DNA of 64,000 nucleotides from CAVOGJ01 sp963700865 (GTDB taxonomy: Bacteria; Planctomycetota; Planctomycetia; Pirellulales; Pirellulaceae), in NCBI GenBank assembly GCA_963700865.1, contig CAVOZC010000022.1, positions 310,001 through 374,000 of the forward strand, read 5' to 3'. Every line of letters begins with the position of its first letter. The first letter of the stretch is position 1. This document shows positions 35,784 through 44,960 of this stretch, piece by piece. Under the pieces are notes generated by a model. That model ran no database searches, was not told where the DNA came from, and saw nothing but the letters and a program-made list of their open reading frames with translations. Both the position numbers and the translations under genes were made by a program.

Positions 35784-37418
35784 TTAGGCGGCTTTGTAAT
35801 AATAAGACTCCTTCTCGGATCGATTCGCCAAGGGGAGCGAAATCGTGAATTTTGAACCGGTACCTACGCCCTGACTCTCCGCACGAATGGTGCCCCCATG
35901 GTCGGTGACGATGCGGTGAGTGATCGACATGCCGAGCCCCGTACCTTGCCCGTCGCGGCGGCGAGTAAAAAATGGCTCGTAGAGGTGTCGCAGCGTATCC
36001 GCATCCATTCCGCAGCCGTTGTCAACCACCTGCAATTCGGCTCGATCACCCACTTCCCGCAACCGCACCACGACTTCACCACTTTGCTCGAGGCTATCGA
36101 GCGCATTGGTAATGACGTTGAGCACGACTTGTTTCATTTCTTGCGCGTTGACATGAGCCCAGACCGGCCCGGTTGCCTCGCAGCGCAGCTTCTTGTCTTT
36201 GTGCCTCTCCAGGTGTCCGACCAGGCTGAGCACGCCGTTGGCAAGCTCCACAAGATCGGTCGCTTGCCGTTCCCGATTGCCGACTCGAGCAAAATCGAGC
36301 AGTCCGGACGTGATACCTTTGCAGCGAAACGCCTCGTCCTGAATCATCCGTAAGTAGTTACGGCAGACCATAATTTCGTCATTGTGTTCATCGTCAGCGA
36401 GAACATCGTCGTCGGCGATGATGTCATGCAAGCGATCCTCGAGAGATTCCGCGCAGAGCGCGATGGATTGCAGAGGATTGTTGATTTCGTGGGCCACTCC
36501 CGCCGCGAGAAAACCGACGCTGGCCAATTGCTCGCCGCGAACGGCTTCTTGAGTCCGCACGCGGACCTGCTCGTCGAGGTCGTCGCGAATTTCCTGAAAA
36601 CGACGAGTCATGTCGTTCATGGCGGTGGCCAGTTCGGCCATCTCGTCCTTCGACGCCAGCAGAATACGGTGATCAAAATCGCCACGAGCCACCCGTCGCG
36701 ATCCGTGCAGCATCTGCCGGAACGGTTTCAGGATCCACAGGTAGAGCAACCGCACGAGCAAGCTGAGCATGATCAAGGTGAGCACGGAAGCGATCCCCAT
36801 TACGAAAAATGATCGACGGTATTCGCCCTGCACATCGTCCTTGAAAGTCTTCATGCGATCCGTCAGGTAACTCGGCAACTCGGTGGACAACGTCTGCAAC
36901 TTGGTTAGGCTTTTTACGATTTCGGCCACGCATACCTCGGGCAAATCGACCAGGTAAGGCGTGTCGACGTAGTTCGAGACTCGATCGAGCTCCAGTTCAA
37001 TCTTGTGCAGCGTCTGGGCTTCGCTCACGTTTTCGTCGGCCCGCCAATCACGATCCTCAATCCGTTGATTTCGTTGCAAGACCGTTTTGTAGCGATGAAT
37101 CGATTCCCGGGCCGCCACTAATTGCGTTCGCAGATCCTCCAAGGCCTGTTCATGCTCGTTCTCCTCCGAGGTCACCGACTCGAGCAATTTCCAGGATTCG
37201 GTTTGAGTGGCTCGACTGAACGTGACACGCAGGTCCGCGACTTCGTGCGCGAAACCCGATGCCAGGGGCAATTCGAGCGAACGGCGACTGAGACCTCGAG
37301 CCACCGCACGATATTTATAAATGGCCGTATTACCACTCCAGGCAAGGGTCACTACCGCCACGATCAGCAGCGTCAGGCAGAGGGTGAGCTTTCGGCGAAT
37401 GGGCCATCCCGATAACAT
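35784..37418 (-). CDS. Membrane histidine kinase with HAMP domain
   Basis: Two spans (LTLCLTLLIVAVVTLAWSG and a second near MGIASVLTLIMLSLLVRLLY) flank a helical extracytoplasmic sensor of about 180 residues. A HAMP domain follows, then the phosphorylated His in GVAHEINNPLQSIALCAESL and an ATPase domain with NVITNALDS, DNGCGM and GTGLGMSI. The family is that of NtrB/AtoS-like partners of sigma-54 regulators. The ATG at 37418 follows AAGGAGG by five bases. The stop codon lies within the 5' leader of the response regulator gene, so the two are coupled. The signal sensed is unknown. Confidence 0.93.
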   Translation of the reverse strand: MLSGWPIRRKLTLCLTLLIVAVVTLAWSGNTAIYKYRAVARGLSRRSLELPLASGFAHEVADLRVTFSRATQTESWKLLESVTSEENEHEQALEDLRTQLVAARESIHRYKTVLQRNQRIEDRDWRADENVSEAQTLHKIELELDRVSNYVDTPYLVDLPEVCVAEIVKSLTKLQTLSTELPSYLTDRMKTFKDDVQGEYRRSFFVMGIASVLTLIMLSLLVRLLYLWILKPFRQMLHGSRRVARGDFDHRILLASKDEMAELATAMNDMTRRFQEIRDDLDEQVRVRTQEAVRGEQLASVGFLAAGVAHEINNPLQSIALCAESLEDRLHDIIADDDVLADDEHNDEIMVCRNYLRMIQDEAFRCKGITSGLLDFARVGNRERQATDLVELANGVLSLVGHLERHKDKKLRCEATGPVWAHVNAQEMKQVVLNVITNALDSLEQSGEVVVRLREVGDRAELQVVDNGCGMDADTLRHLYEPFFTRRRDGQGTGLGMSITHRIVTDHGGTIRAESQGVGTGSKFTISLPLANRSEKESYYYKAA

Positions 37419-37620
37419 CGCGACCTCCTTGTCGCGGCCAATTGGCGAGTTTCTTCCGGGCCCCGGTGCGGACTCGGACCGAGGCAAAGTCTAATGGCAG
37501 GGGGCAACGTTCTGCAATTACAGACGCGACAACCACTCACGTTCGCGGATGTCCCGCGGGAGCAACCAGAAGCAGCGGTCTTTTATCGCTGAGCAAGCAC
37601 GGATGGAATCGCTCGACGCG

Positions 37621-37659
37621 AAAACGAAAACGGCGAGAGCCCCATGGCCCTCGCCGTTT
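37621..37659 (-). terminator. Rho-independent terminator of the SHD1-like gene
   Basis: AAACGGCGAG (37628-37637) pairs with CTCGCCGTTT (37650-37659) around a 12-base loop. On the minus strand the stem is followed by TTTTCGTTTT. It lies 31 bases past the stop at 37690 and before the kinase gene, so the two transcripts are separate. Confidence 0.8.
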
Positions 37660-37689
37660 CTCCAATCGCTCCCGTCAAGGTAGACTGCT

Positions 37690-39657
37690 TTAGTAGACGA
37701 CCGTGAATCCCCAGATACCGAGCGCTTCCATGGCCAAGCCGCGGCGGCTGAGCGGGAAAGCGCGAATCATCCAAGGAGCACAGCTGCCTGGCCGGTAGTA
37801 GCCCAGCACATAGCGGCATTCGTTCGGCGGATAGACACCCATGTTGTAAGGCAGCAGGGCCACGCTGGCGAAGAAATGGGCACCCGACAACAGTGGTTGC
37901 GCGAGCGGACCTGCCGAATGGCCATAGCGCTCGAGCTGCATTTCCTCGAAGTAAAGCGGCTTGTGGCACACGCCGGACGCCTTCCAGGTGAACGTGCACA
38001 TCGTGAAATCGCGGGCGATATAGTCCGCGTCGTCCATCACGCATTCGGGCGGTATGCGCCACCAGCCCGTCACAAAACAGGTATCGTCTTCGCTCAGGTC
38101 GAAAAACGAATACGATTTCGTGCTGCCGTCCCGCAAGCGGATAATGACATCGTCATTGGCAAAGTCTTCCAACGTTCCCTCCGCAATGACATGACCGCGA
38201 AAATTTCGCCAAACGCGGGTGGGAGCGTCGAGCAGCCGCTGGCGTTGCTCTTCCGTGTCCATTTCATCATCGGACGACGGTGACAGCGGAGGCGAGATGT
38301 TGATGCTGATCTTGTCGAGCGACAGGTCGTCAATCTCGCGCCAAGCCACGTCGCAATTTCCTTCTTCCCGACAGCAGTCGCGATCATTGTAAATCCGATC
38401 GCACCGCTCCGCCGCTTTCCCCGCTGGGCTGCTGTTGTCCGACGCGGATGATTCGTCCGCGCGAAAAGACGGCCTCGGTTCCGGCGTCTCCCGCTCCCCC
38501 GGTTCACCAAATCCGGGCAGTCGCGGCAGTTCTTCCGTCGTGTCCGGCGTTTGAAATTCCGAATTGGGCGTCGGCATTTGCGCATCGTCGTAGTCACCTG
38601 CCTGAGGCCGCGGTAGCTCGCGATTGCCCGGGACACTTTCCGGCGTCGGCGGTTGTTCGAGCGGCGTCGGCGGCTCGAAATCGGGAATTTCCCGCAGTGA
38701 CTCGACTTGAGGATCGGCCAGCCGTGTTGCCTCGACGGCTGGATTCCAGCTGGTTGTTGGCGGCCCTGGCTCGTCCAAGGATCCGCCCAGCTTCGAGGCT
38801 TGAGCCGGCTCGAAGGCCACGACGGGAGCGTGCAACTGCAGCCGCCCCGACCGTGGTTTCTGGAGAGACGGTGCGGTTTGCGGGTCATCGAGAATCTTGA
38901 TGCGGGGGCTGGCAGGCCGCGCACCCGAGGCCACGGTAAGCCGTAACGATGGGCTGGGCGTCACACGGACTTCTTCGTTGGCGCTGGCCAAGCGAAACAG
39001 GGCCGGTTCGCCCGCCGCGCGACGCCCGGTCGCCGTGGTCTTCCTGCTTTGAGGCTGATGGTCAGCCGCTTTGTCACCAAAGGGATCGTTAAACGGGTCG
39101 GCACCCCGCATGCTCGTCGAGGGTCCCGCGGTGCCCGCATCGCCGAACGGGTCCCATGCGGCCGAACCATGGGGGCTGTTTGACAACGGTCGATTGCGGC
39201 GGCCGGTTTGCAGAAGTTGTTGACGAGCCCGCTCGCGGGGATCGTCAGCTGCGGTCTTGTCGGTTGAGCCACCGCTGGCCGTCGTCGTTGCCTCGGGGAA
39301 GGCAGCGGGAGGGAACTCAAACAGGGACTCTCCCTCAGCGGCTGGCAGGGATACTTCCGAGGGGGCGTTGACGCGACGCCACGGCAGGTGCTGACTCGAC
39401 CGCGTCGTGCGCTCGGCCGGAGCCGCAGAGACCGTACGGGCAGGCCAAGCCGACGAGGAGCGGCTGCTCCAAGTCGCTGATGCGGCCGTCTGGCCCGAGG
39501 CAAACGCTTCTTGGGCGGCAGCCCACGAGTCGGGCAGCGCGAATCCCAGCAGGCTGCAGGCGACACCGGCCCACAAGATCGCCGCTGACGACGGGCCGCC
39601 CGTCGCGTTAGTGTTCCGAACTGTAATTGGGAGCTTCCTGCGTGATCGCGATATCAT
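37690..39657 (-). CDS. Secreted SHD1-domain-like protein, function unknown
   Basis: After a hydrophobic signal (AAILWAGVACSLLGFALPDS) come about 400 low-complexity residues rich in Pro, Ser, Thr and Glu, surely extended. Near the C-terminus an SHD1-like segment reads RVWRNFRGHVIAEGTLEDFA and DGSTKSYSFFDLSEDDTCF. The last 130 residues (KPLYFEEMQLERYGHSAGPL, later YVLGYYRPGSCAPWMIRAFP) form a Cys-containing region that I know from planctomycete hypothetical proteins. Function is unknown. The ATG at 39657 overlaps the end of guaB by 50 bases; a TTG at the start of LWAGVACS would avoid this. Start is therefore uncertain. Confidence 0.72.
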   Translation of the reverse strand: MISRSRRKLPITVRNTNATGGPSSAAILWAGVACSLLGFALPDSWAAAQEAFASGQTAASATWSSRSSSAWPARTVSAAPAERTTRSSQHLPWRRVNAPSEVSLPAAEGESLFEFPPAAFPEATTTASGGSTDKTAADDPRERARQQLLQTGRRNRPLSNSPHGSAAWDPFGDAGTAGPSTSMRGADPFNDPFGDKAADHQPQSRKTTATGRRAAGEPALFRLASANEEVRVTPSPSLRLTVASGARPASPRIKILDDPQTAPSLQKPRSGRLQLHAPVVAFEPAQASKLGGSLDEPGPPTTSWNPAVEATRLADPQVESLREIPDFEPPTPLEQPPTPESVPGNRELPRPQAGDYDDAQMPTPNSEFQTPDTTEELPRLPGFGEPGERETPEPRPSFRADESSASDNSSPAGKAAERCDRIYNDRDCCREEGNCDVAWREIDDLSLDKISINISPPLSPSSDDEMDTEEQRQRLLDAPTRVWRNFRGHVIAEGTLEDFANDDVIIRLRDGSTKSYSFFDLSEDDTCFVTGWWRIPPECVMDDADYIARDFTMCTFTWKASGVCHKPLYFEEMQLERYGHSAGPLAQPLLSGAHFFASVALLPYNMGVYPPNECRYVLGYYRPGSCAPWMIRAFPLSRRGLAMEALGIWGFTVVY

Positions 39658-41071
39658 GGGGATGGCTTTCTCTGACGCTCGCCGCCGACACCTGGATGAA
39701 CTGCGCGTCCTTACGCAATTCTTCAATCGTCCGCGTGCCGCAGTAGCCCATCCCGGCCCGTAAGCCGCCCACCAGTTGGTAGACGAACGGGCCGAGCGGA
39801 CCTTTGAAGGGCACACGCCCTTCCACCCCCTCAGGCACGAGTTTTCCGTTCTCCGTCTTGCTCCCCTGCCGATACCGTTCGCTGGATCCCTTGACCATCG
39901 CCCCGAGCGACCCCATGCCTCGGTACACCTTAAAGGTGCGGCCTTGGTAGAGGATTTGCTCACCCGGGCTCTCGGCCAAGCCGGCGAATAGCCCGCCGAT
40001 CATGACCGCATGGGCGCCTGCCGCAATGGCCTTGGTCAAGTCACCCGAATAACGGACGCCGCCGTCCGCAATGATCGGGGTTTCGCTCGCGGCGGCCGCC
40101 TCCGCACACGAGTACACCGCCGTGATTTGAGGCACACCGACGCCGGACACCACGCGTGTCGTGCAGATCGATCCTGGGCCAATCCCCACTTTGACCGCGT
40201 CCGCACCCGCATCAATCAGGTCAAGGCATCCCTCCGGCGTGGCCACATTGCCCGCCACGACGTCGATGTCCCACTGTTTCTTGATTTCCCTCACCGTTTC
40301 AATGACATTCGACGAGTGGCCATGGGCGCTGTCGACCGTAAGCACATCCACGTCCTTGCCAATCAGGCTCTCACATCGCTCAAAATCAAAGACCCCGACG
40401 GCTGCTCCGACCCGCAATCTCCCTTGCGCGTCTTTACAGGCGCTGGGATATCGCTTCATCATGTCGATGTCTTTGATCGTGATCAGACCCGTCAGGATGT
40501 AATCTTCGTCAACCAGCAAAAGCTTCTCCACCTTTTTTGCCGTTAAAATTTTCTCAGCTTGCTCAAGCGTTACAGCCCCCGTAGCCGTCACCAGGTCTCC
40601 CTTGGTCATGACGGCCGAAATCGGCAGGTCGTTGGATTCGAGAAATCGCAGGTCTCTCCGCGTTAATATCCCTTCCAGATGGCCATCCTCGCGGGTGATA
40701 GGCACTCCCGAGACGTTATGTTTGGCCATGATTTCGCGTGCCTCCGCTACCATCGCTTGCGGTGGCAGCGTGACCGGATCATCAATGATGCCATTGGCAC
40801 TTCGCTTGACGAGATCCACCTCTTCCGCTTGCCGCTCGATCGACAGGTTCTTGTGAATGACGCCCAATCCGCCGTGCTGGGCCAGCGCAATGGCCATCTG
40901 ATTTTCGGTCACCGTGTCCATCGGCGAGCTGAGCAGGGGAATCTGGAGGCGAATGCGGCGCGTCAATTTGCTGGACAAGTCGACTTCGGACGGTACGAAT
41001 TGACTGTAGCGAGGCTTGAGCAGGACGTCGTCAAATGTGATGGCGGGCTCAGCCGCGAATTTGTCGGTCAT
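39608..41071 (-). CDS. guaB: Inosine-5'-monophosphate dehydrogenase
   Basis: The enzyme oxidises IMP to XMP with NAD, the committed step of GMP synthesis. The catalytic cysteine loop GPGSICTTRVVSGVG and the flap text KVYRGMGSLGAMVKGSSERY are complete. Two CBS domains are inserted near residues 95-215. The start ATG at 41071 gives MTDKFAAEPAITFDDVLLKP, which matches the family N-terminus; upstream in-frame text is not conserved. Length is 487 residues, normal. It lies at the downstream end of the ExbB/ExbD block with about 90 bases between. Confidence 0.97.
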   Translation of the reverse strand: MTDKFAAEPAITFDDVLLKPRYSQFVPSEVDLSSKLTRRIRLQIPLLSSPMDTVTENQMAIALAQHGGLGVIHKNLSIERQAEEVDLVKRSANGIIDDPVTLPPQAMVAEAREIMAKHNVSGVPITREDGHLEGILTRRDLRFLESNDLPISAVMTKGDLVTATGAVTLEQAEKILTAKKVEKLLLVDEDYILTGLITIKDIDMMKRYPSACKDAQGRLRVGAAVGVFDFERCESLIGKDVDVLTVDSAHGHSSNVIETVREIKKQWDIDVVAGNVATPEGCLDLIDAGADAVKVGIGPGSICTTRVVSGVGVPQITAVYSCAEAAAASETPIIADGGVRYSGDLTKAIAAGAHAVMIGGLFAGLAESPGEQILYQGRTFKVYRGMGSLGAMVKGSSERYRQGSKTENGKLVPEGVEGRVPFKGPLGPFVYQLVGGLRAGMGYCGTRTIEELRKDAQFIQVSAASVRESHPHDIAITQEAPNYSSEH

Positions 41072-41162
41072 CGGGCCTTCAACTCCGGAAGTGAACGTGG
41101 AGCCCGGTATTATCGGGGGAGCGAAGAGAATTCGCAACGACCGGCCCAAGGGAGATCGATCG

Positions 41163-42623
41163 TCAGGGGCGACGAGCCGCCAGAACTTCGCTCCGCAGTT
41201 GGTCAATCAGGCTGTTGGAGACGTATTTTTGAATGAGTCCGCGGGTCTCGCGAAACATGCGGTCAATACGATCCTGCACGGCTCGATTGTCACTCGTCAG
41301 TGCCTGTTGACGGTCGCGCACGGCCAGCAGCAGGTCCTCGCGTGTCGGTAAACTGCTGAGTTCGTCGAGTAGCGACTCGGCCTTGTCGAGCTGCTGATTC
41401 TCAAGAGCCCGGCGAATGCGAATAGCATAGACCTGCTGCCGGGCCATCACCTCGACCATCTGCTCCTGGATGCCTGTCAAGAAACCTTCCGCCTCCAGGC
41501 GCGCGCTGTCGTCCACCAGCTCGGCAATCGTCGTTGTCTCGAAACCGGGGACCAGGGGCAGGCGAGCCAGCAGGCGGCCGCCGTTCTTGACATACATGAT
41601 CTTGATCGGGTCCTGGTCCCGCTTGACGACCACCTGGCCCCGCCAGTCGGTCCGTCCGACGAACGTCGACGTCTTTTCGCCGGGCAAGCGGGCATAGATG
41701 TCATAGCCGGTCAGCGTGGTATTCGTGTCGCCTTTAGCAACCAATCGCAGTACCGTTTGATCGAGCGTGGGACGCGCCAGCAACGCTATTTTTTCCACTT
41801 GGCGGGTACTCCGCGAACGGAACGGATTCCGCAACCCGGAGACGATCGAGCAGGTCGCATCGGCAAAATCGATCGCTTCGACCTGGAGCAGCGTCCAGGG
41901 AATCGCTTGCACACCATTCGGGGCGAGCTTTCCCAGGCGATCGTTTTTTCGCAAAACCGTTCGCAAGACACTGCCCGGCGGTGGCATCAGCCGTTCCAGC
42001 TCGGCGCCACCCGTCAGCAGGCCGGCCCGCATCGTGACTTCCACGTGATCATCAAGCGAGCGGCCGACCAGACCGATGGGTGTAAAGGCTCGAATGATCT
42101 CATCACCCACTGCCTGGCCCAGACGATCCGTCTGGCGAACCACCAGCCGTCGGATGGCCTGCCAGGAGCGGGTACGGCAATCGAGTTCCCGCGTCGTGAC
42201 GGTCCAGCCGCCATTCATTGGTCGCACGGCCACGAGGAAGAGCTTATCGCGTTCCAGCAGGGCGGCATCGGCGGCGGCGATCGCTTCCAGCGTGATGTCT
42301 GCCAGGCTCTCCAACTGGGAAAACAACAGTTCCGAGGGAGGTGGGGCCACCTCCAACTCCCAGGCCGCTCCGAAGGTCGCCTCGGCCACCTGCCGAATTT
42401 CAGCGGGCATCCGGTCGGCGGTCGCCACGATTTCGGGCACCGGTTCGCAAGCGAGCCAGACATGAATCCGATAGGGTGATGCGGCCCAGCTATCGGTTGC
42501 CCACAGCCGCGGGGTCGGGGCCAGGGCGACGAGCAGCCACAACAGCCACCGCGTCCCGATGGCAGGGGGCTCGCAATCCCCGTGCGGACGTGCTTCCGCG
42601 GCTGGCGAGATGTGGCGGATCAT
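41163..42623 (-). CDS. Uncharacterised exported protein, last gene of the ExbB/ExbD block
   Basis: I do not recognise the family. A signal segment (RWLLWLLVALAPTPRLWA) is followed by about 450 residues without further spans. Segments such as WTVTTRELDCRTRSWQAIRR and GQVVVKRDQDPIKIMYVKNG look like beta-rich domains, and the last 110 residues (EAEGFLTGIQEQMVEVMARQ onwards) look helical. The ATG at 42623 overlaps the stop of the peptide-binding protein gene (ATGA), so the two are translated together. It may be a periplasmic partner of that protein. It reads without interruption. Confidence 0.8.
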   Translation of the reverse strand: MIRHISPAAEARPHGDCEPPAIGTRWLLWLLVALAPTPRLWATDSWAASPYRIHVWLACEPVPEIVATADRMPAEIRQVAEATFGAAWELEVAPPPSELLFSQLESLADITLEAIAAADAALLERDKLFLVAVRPMNGGWTVTTRELDCRTRSWQAIRRLVVRQTDRLGQAVGDEIIRAFTPIGLVGRSLDDHVEVTMRAGLLTGGAELERLMPPPGSVLRTVLRKNDRLGKLAPNGVQAIPWTLLQVEAIDFADATCSIVSGLRNPFRSRSTRQVEKIALLARPTLDQTVLRLVAKGDTNTTLTGYDIYARLPGEKTSTFVGRTDWRGQVVVKRDQDPIKIMYVKNGGRLLARLPLVPGFETTTIAELVDDSARLEAEGFLTGIQEQMVEVMARQQVYAIRIRRALENQQLDKAESLLDELSSLPTREDLLLAVRDRQQALTSDNRAVQDRIDRMFRETRGLIQKYVSNSLIDQLRSEVLAARRP

Positions 42624-44233
42624 GGCGCAGCCGACTCCGTCCCCGGTTGCACTTCCCAGTTTTCCACACCCTGATATAGCGAAAGGGGAGAAACGGCCAC
42701 GTTGCGAATCCGATCGCGGTAGGCAAAGAACTCGGTCAACTGCCACAGCGGGATCACGGCAACTTCTTCATGAGCCAGCCGGTGGATCTCGTGCAGCGTG
42801 TCACGAGCTTGCTGCCAATTGGACACCAGTCCCAAACGCCGGAGCGCGAGCTCCAGATAAGAAGATCCCCCCGCAATCATGCCCTCGGCGCCCAGCAGCT
42901 GACGAATATCAAACATCGGCTCCGTCACCACCATGTCGACGTACAGCAAATCCCAATCATCATCCGTGGGAGTGGTTTGTCCGGCTCGCAGCTCTCGCGG
43001 TTCGCAGGCGATGCCAATCGCCGACAGGTATTGCGAGATGGCGGCGGAAGCGAGTCGCGGAACGGCGGCGGCCGAATGCGCCAGCACCAGGGGTCGCTCG
43101 GCCGGCGGCTCGGCACCCGTCTTGGTCGCCATGGCCCTCAATTGCGACCTGGCCACCTCAGCCAGTGTGATGGCCAGGGTCGGCTCATAGCCTCGCGGTC
43201 GGATACGTTCGTCGTAGGCGTAGCCGAGCGGATCATCGGTCCCGACGCCAGGTGGAAACGGACCACTGATCACACGGCAGCCGTTGATCCGCTGGTTTCC
43301 CAGCAGGTCCTGCTCCAGAATCGTCTGACGACTGATCCCGTACACCAGCGCCCGGCGATAGGCGCGCTGCTGCATGAGCGGCTGCTGAAAATTCGGGATG
43401 AGAAAATGGATGCTGGGAACCGCATACGGGCGGACAAGGATGCCCGCCTTACGTTTCAGGTTGGTAATGTCACCGGGAAAAAGCCGGTCCACGACATCGA
43501 TCTCATCCGCGAGCAAGGCTGCGACCGCCGCGGCCGGATCATCGAAATAAATCTCGATGATTTCCATCGGTTGGTTCGGACGACGCCCCACGTAGTTTTT
43601 GTTGAGCACCAACCTTAGCTGCTGCAGATTGCCATCGCTGATGTAGTAGGGATTCGTGGGTCCGGTGGTGTCATCGGCCGACAATTGGCCCAAAGGCGTC
43701 TGCAGCAGCGATACGGGATTCAGCAGCGGCTGGGACAAGCGGACCTTCACTTTATAGACATCTTCAACTCCGATCGACTCAACGAGTTGACTCCACAGAG
43801 GCACCATATTCGCGCCGCCCGGGCGAGCCATGTCGAGGAGAATATTCGCCAGATCATAACCCGTGAACAGTTCGGCGATACTGTCGCGCGAGCCGCGCTG
43901 GAGCGTGATGGTGATCGTCCGCGAATCGGGGGCCACGTCGACCTTCCCCACGGGACACAAGTATTCACCCCCATCAGGGCCATAACCTTGAATTTCCACC
44001 AGCGTGCGATATCGCAAGCGGCCGGTGCGTCGGGCGGCCCAATCGTCGGCACGCCGCGGGTCCATATCCCGTGCCGGCCGCGTCACTCCCACCTTAACGA
44101 CCGGATAACGACGACTGATCTCCGTCATGAACTCGACGAGCCCTGGCAACTCAGGCCACGTCCGCGACGCCGCCCGTGAGATGTCGAAGGCGGCCTGATC
44201 GTCGCCGGCCGCGGCCCGTGCCGCGGGCGGCAA
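42620..44233 (-). CDS. Family 5 extracellular solute-binding protein, C-terminal part
   Basis: This part carries the dipeptide/oligopeptide-binding fold of ABC transporters: FDDPAAAVAALLADEIDVVD, PSIHFLIPNFQQPLMQQRAY and RRALVYGISRQTILEQ, then IPLWQLTEFFAYRDRIRNVA. It continues the gene that starts at 44942. Around 44225-44227 (a GGG on the plus strand) one extra base separates the two frames; without it the protein reads on through AARAAAGDDQAAFDISR. No permease or ATPase gene adjoins it, which is unusual for a transporter component. It may instead sense or hold a ligand in the periplasm. The stop overlaps the next gene. Confidence 0.82.
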   Translation of the reverse strand: MPPAARAAAGDDQAAFDISRAASRTWPELPGLVEFMTEISRRYPVVKVGVTRPARDMDPRRADDWAARRTGRLRYRTLVEIQGYGPDGGEYLCPVGKVDVAPDSRTITITLQRGSRDSIAELFTGYDLANILLDMARPGGANMVPLWSQLVESIGVEDVYKVKVRLSQPLLNPVSLLQTPLGQLSADDTTGPTNPYYISDGNLQQLRLVLNKNYVGRRPNQPMEIIEIYFDDPAAAVAALLADEIDVVDRLFPGDITNLKRKAGILVRPYAVPSIHFLIPNFQQPLMQQRAYRRALVYGISRQTILEQDLLGNQRINGCRVISGPFPPGVGTDDPLGYAYDERIRPRGYEPTLAITLAEVARSQLRAMATKTGAEPPAERPLVLAHSAAAVPRLASAAISQYLSAIGIACEPRELRAGQTTPTDDDWDLLYVDMVVTEPMFDIRQLLGAEGMIAGGSSYLELALRRLGLVSNWQQARDTLHEIHRLAHEEVAVIPLWQLTEFFAYRDRIRNVAVSPLSLYQGVENWEVQPGTESAAP

Positions 44234-44942
44234 CGAGTTGCTTTTCCGCCAACGCGCTCAGTCGCGCCTTCCACTCCCTGACGGCGGCATCCATCTTGCC
44301 GCCAAACCGCGAGCTGGCCCAACCCAGCATCGACCGCGCGGCCAGAAAATCGCCTTCGGCAACCGAGGCCTCGAACATCTTGGCCGCGACGTTTTCCGCG
44401 GCCGTCAATAACCCCGTTTTCTCAGGCGTTACGCGGCGGACTTCGTCTAACAACGATAAGGCTTCCGCAAATTCTCCTTGCCGATACGCATTGGCCGCGT
44501 CCTGAAACAGCAGGTCCCCGATCGCCTCATCCAGACCTGACAAATCGGGCGTCTCGCGACGGAGGTAGTCGAGATAATAGAACGCATCATCGAAACGCTT
44601 TTCTTCGATCAACTGCCGAGCTTCTTTCAAGATGATTTCCGGAAAACGTTCGTAAACGGCAACATCATTCCAGGAGATCTCGTAATATCGATCCGGCAGG
44701 TCGAGCAACCGCAGGCGCAAGTCCTGGTCCCGCGTTGCCACGGCGGCAGCATCCAAGGGAAAGATGCGGAACGACTGGCTCTTGTATTTGGGCGTCAACG
44801 TAATCACATCATACGGCTCTTGCTGGTAAAGAGGCACGCTGTCATCCGACTGCGCCCCGCAAAGGGTCACCAGGCAAGCGACCAGCAGGCACCCCTTCAG
44901 GGAACCATGATGGCTGGGCGACCTGTTGGCACGGTAACGCAT
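44151..44942 (-). CDS. Family 5 solute-binding protein, N-terminal lipoprotein/TPR part
   Basis: The N-terminus shows a hydrophobic signal with a possible lipobox (ACLVTLCG). About 200 residues follow with tetratricopeptide-like helices: PEIILKEARQLIEEKRFDDA, YLDYLRRETPDLSGLDEAIG and NAYRQGEFAEALSLLDEVRR. At about 44225 the frame is broken and the solute-binding domain continues in another frame (see 42620-44233). Restored, the protein has about 770 residues. The ATG at 44942 is preferred to a TTG at 44951. The gene begins about 20 bases after the PQQ propeller gene stops. The TPR fusion suggests contact with other proteins. Confidence 0.78.
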   Translation of the reverse strand: MRYRANRSPSHHGSLKGCLLVACLVTLCGAQSDDSVPLYQQEPYDVITLTPKYKSQSFRIFPLDAAAVATRDQDLRLRLLDLPDRYYEISWNDVAVYERFPEIILKEARQLIEEKRFDDAFYYLDYLRRETPDLSGLDEAIGDLLFQDAANAYRQGEFAEALSLLDEVRRVTPEKTGLLTAAENVAAKMFEASVAEGDFLAARSMLGWASSRFGGKMDAAVREWKARLSALAEKQLVAARGTGRGRRRSGRLRHLTGGVADVA

Positions 44943-44960
44943 ATCAGACAAACCTCAGGC

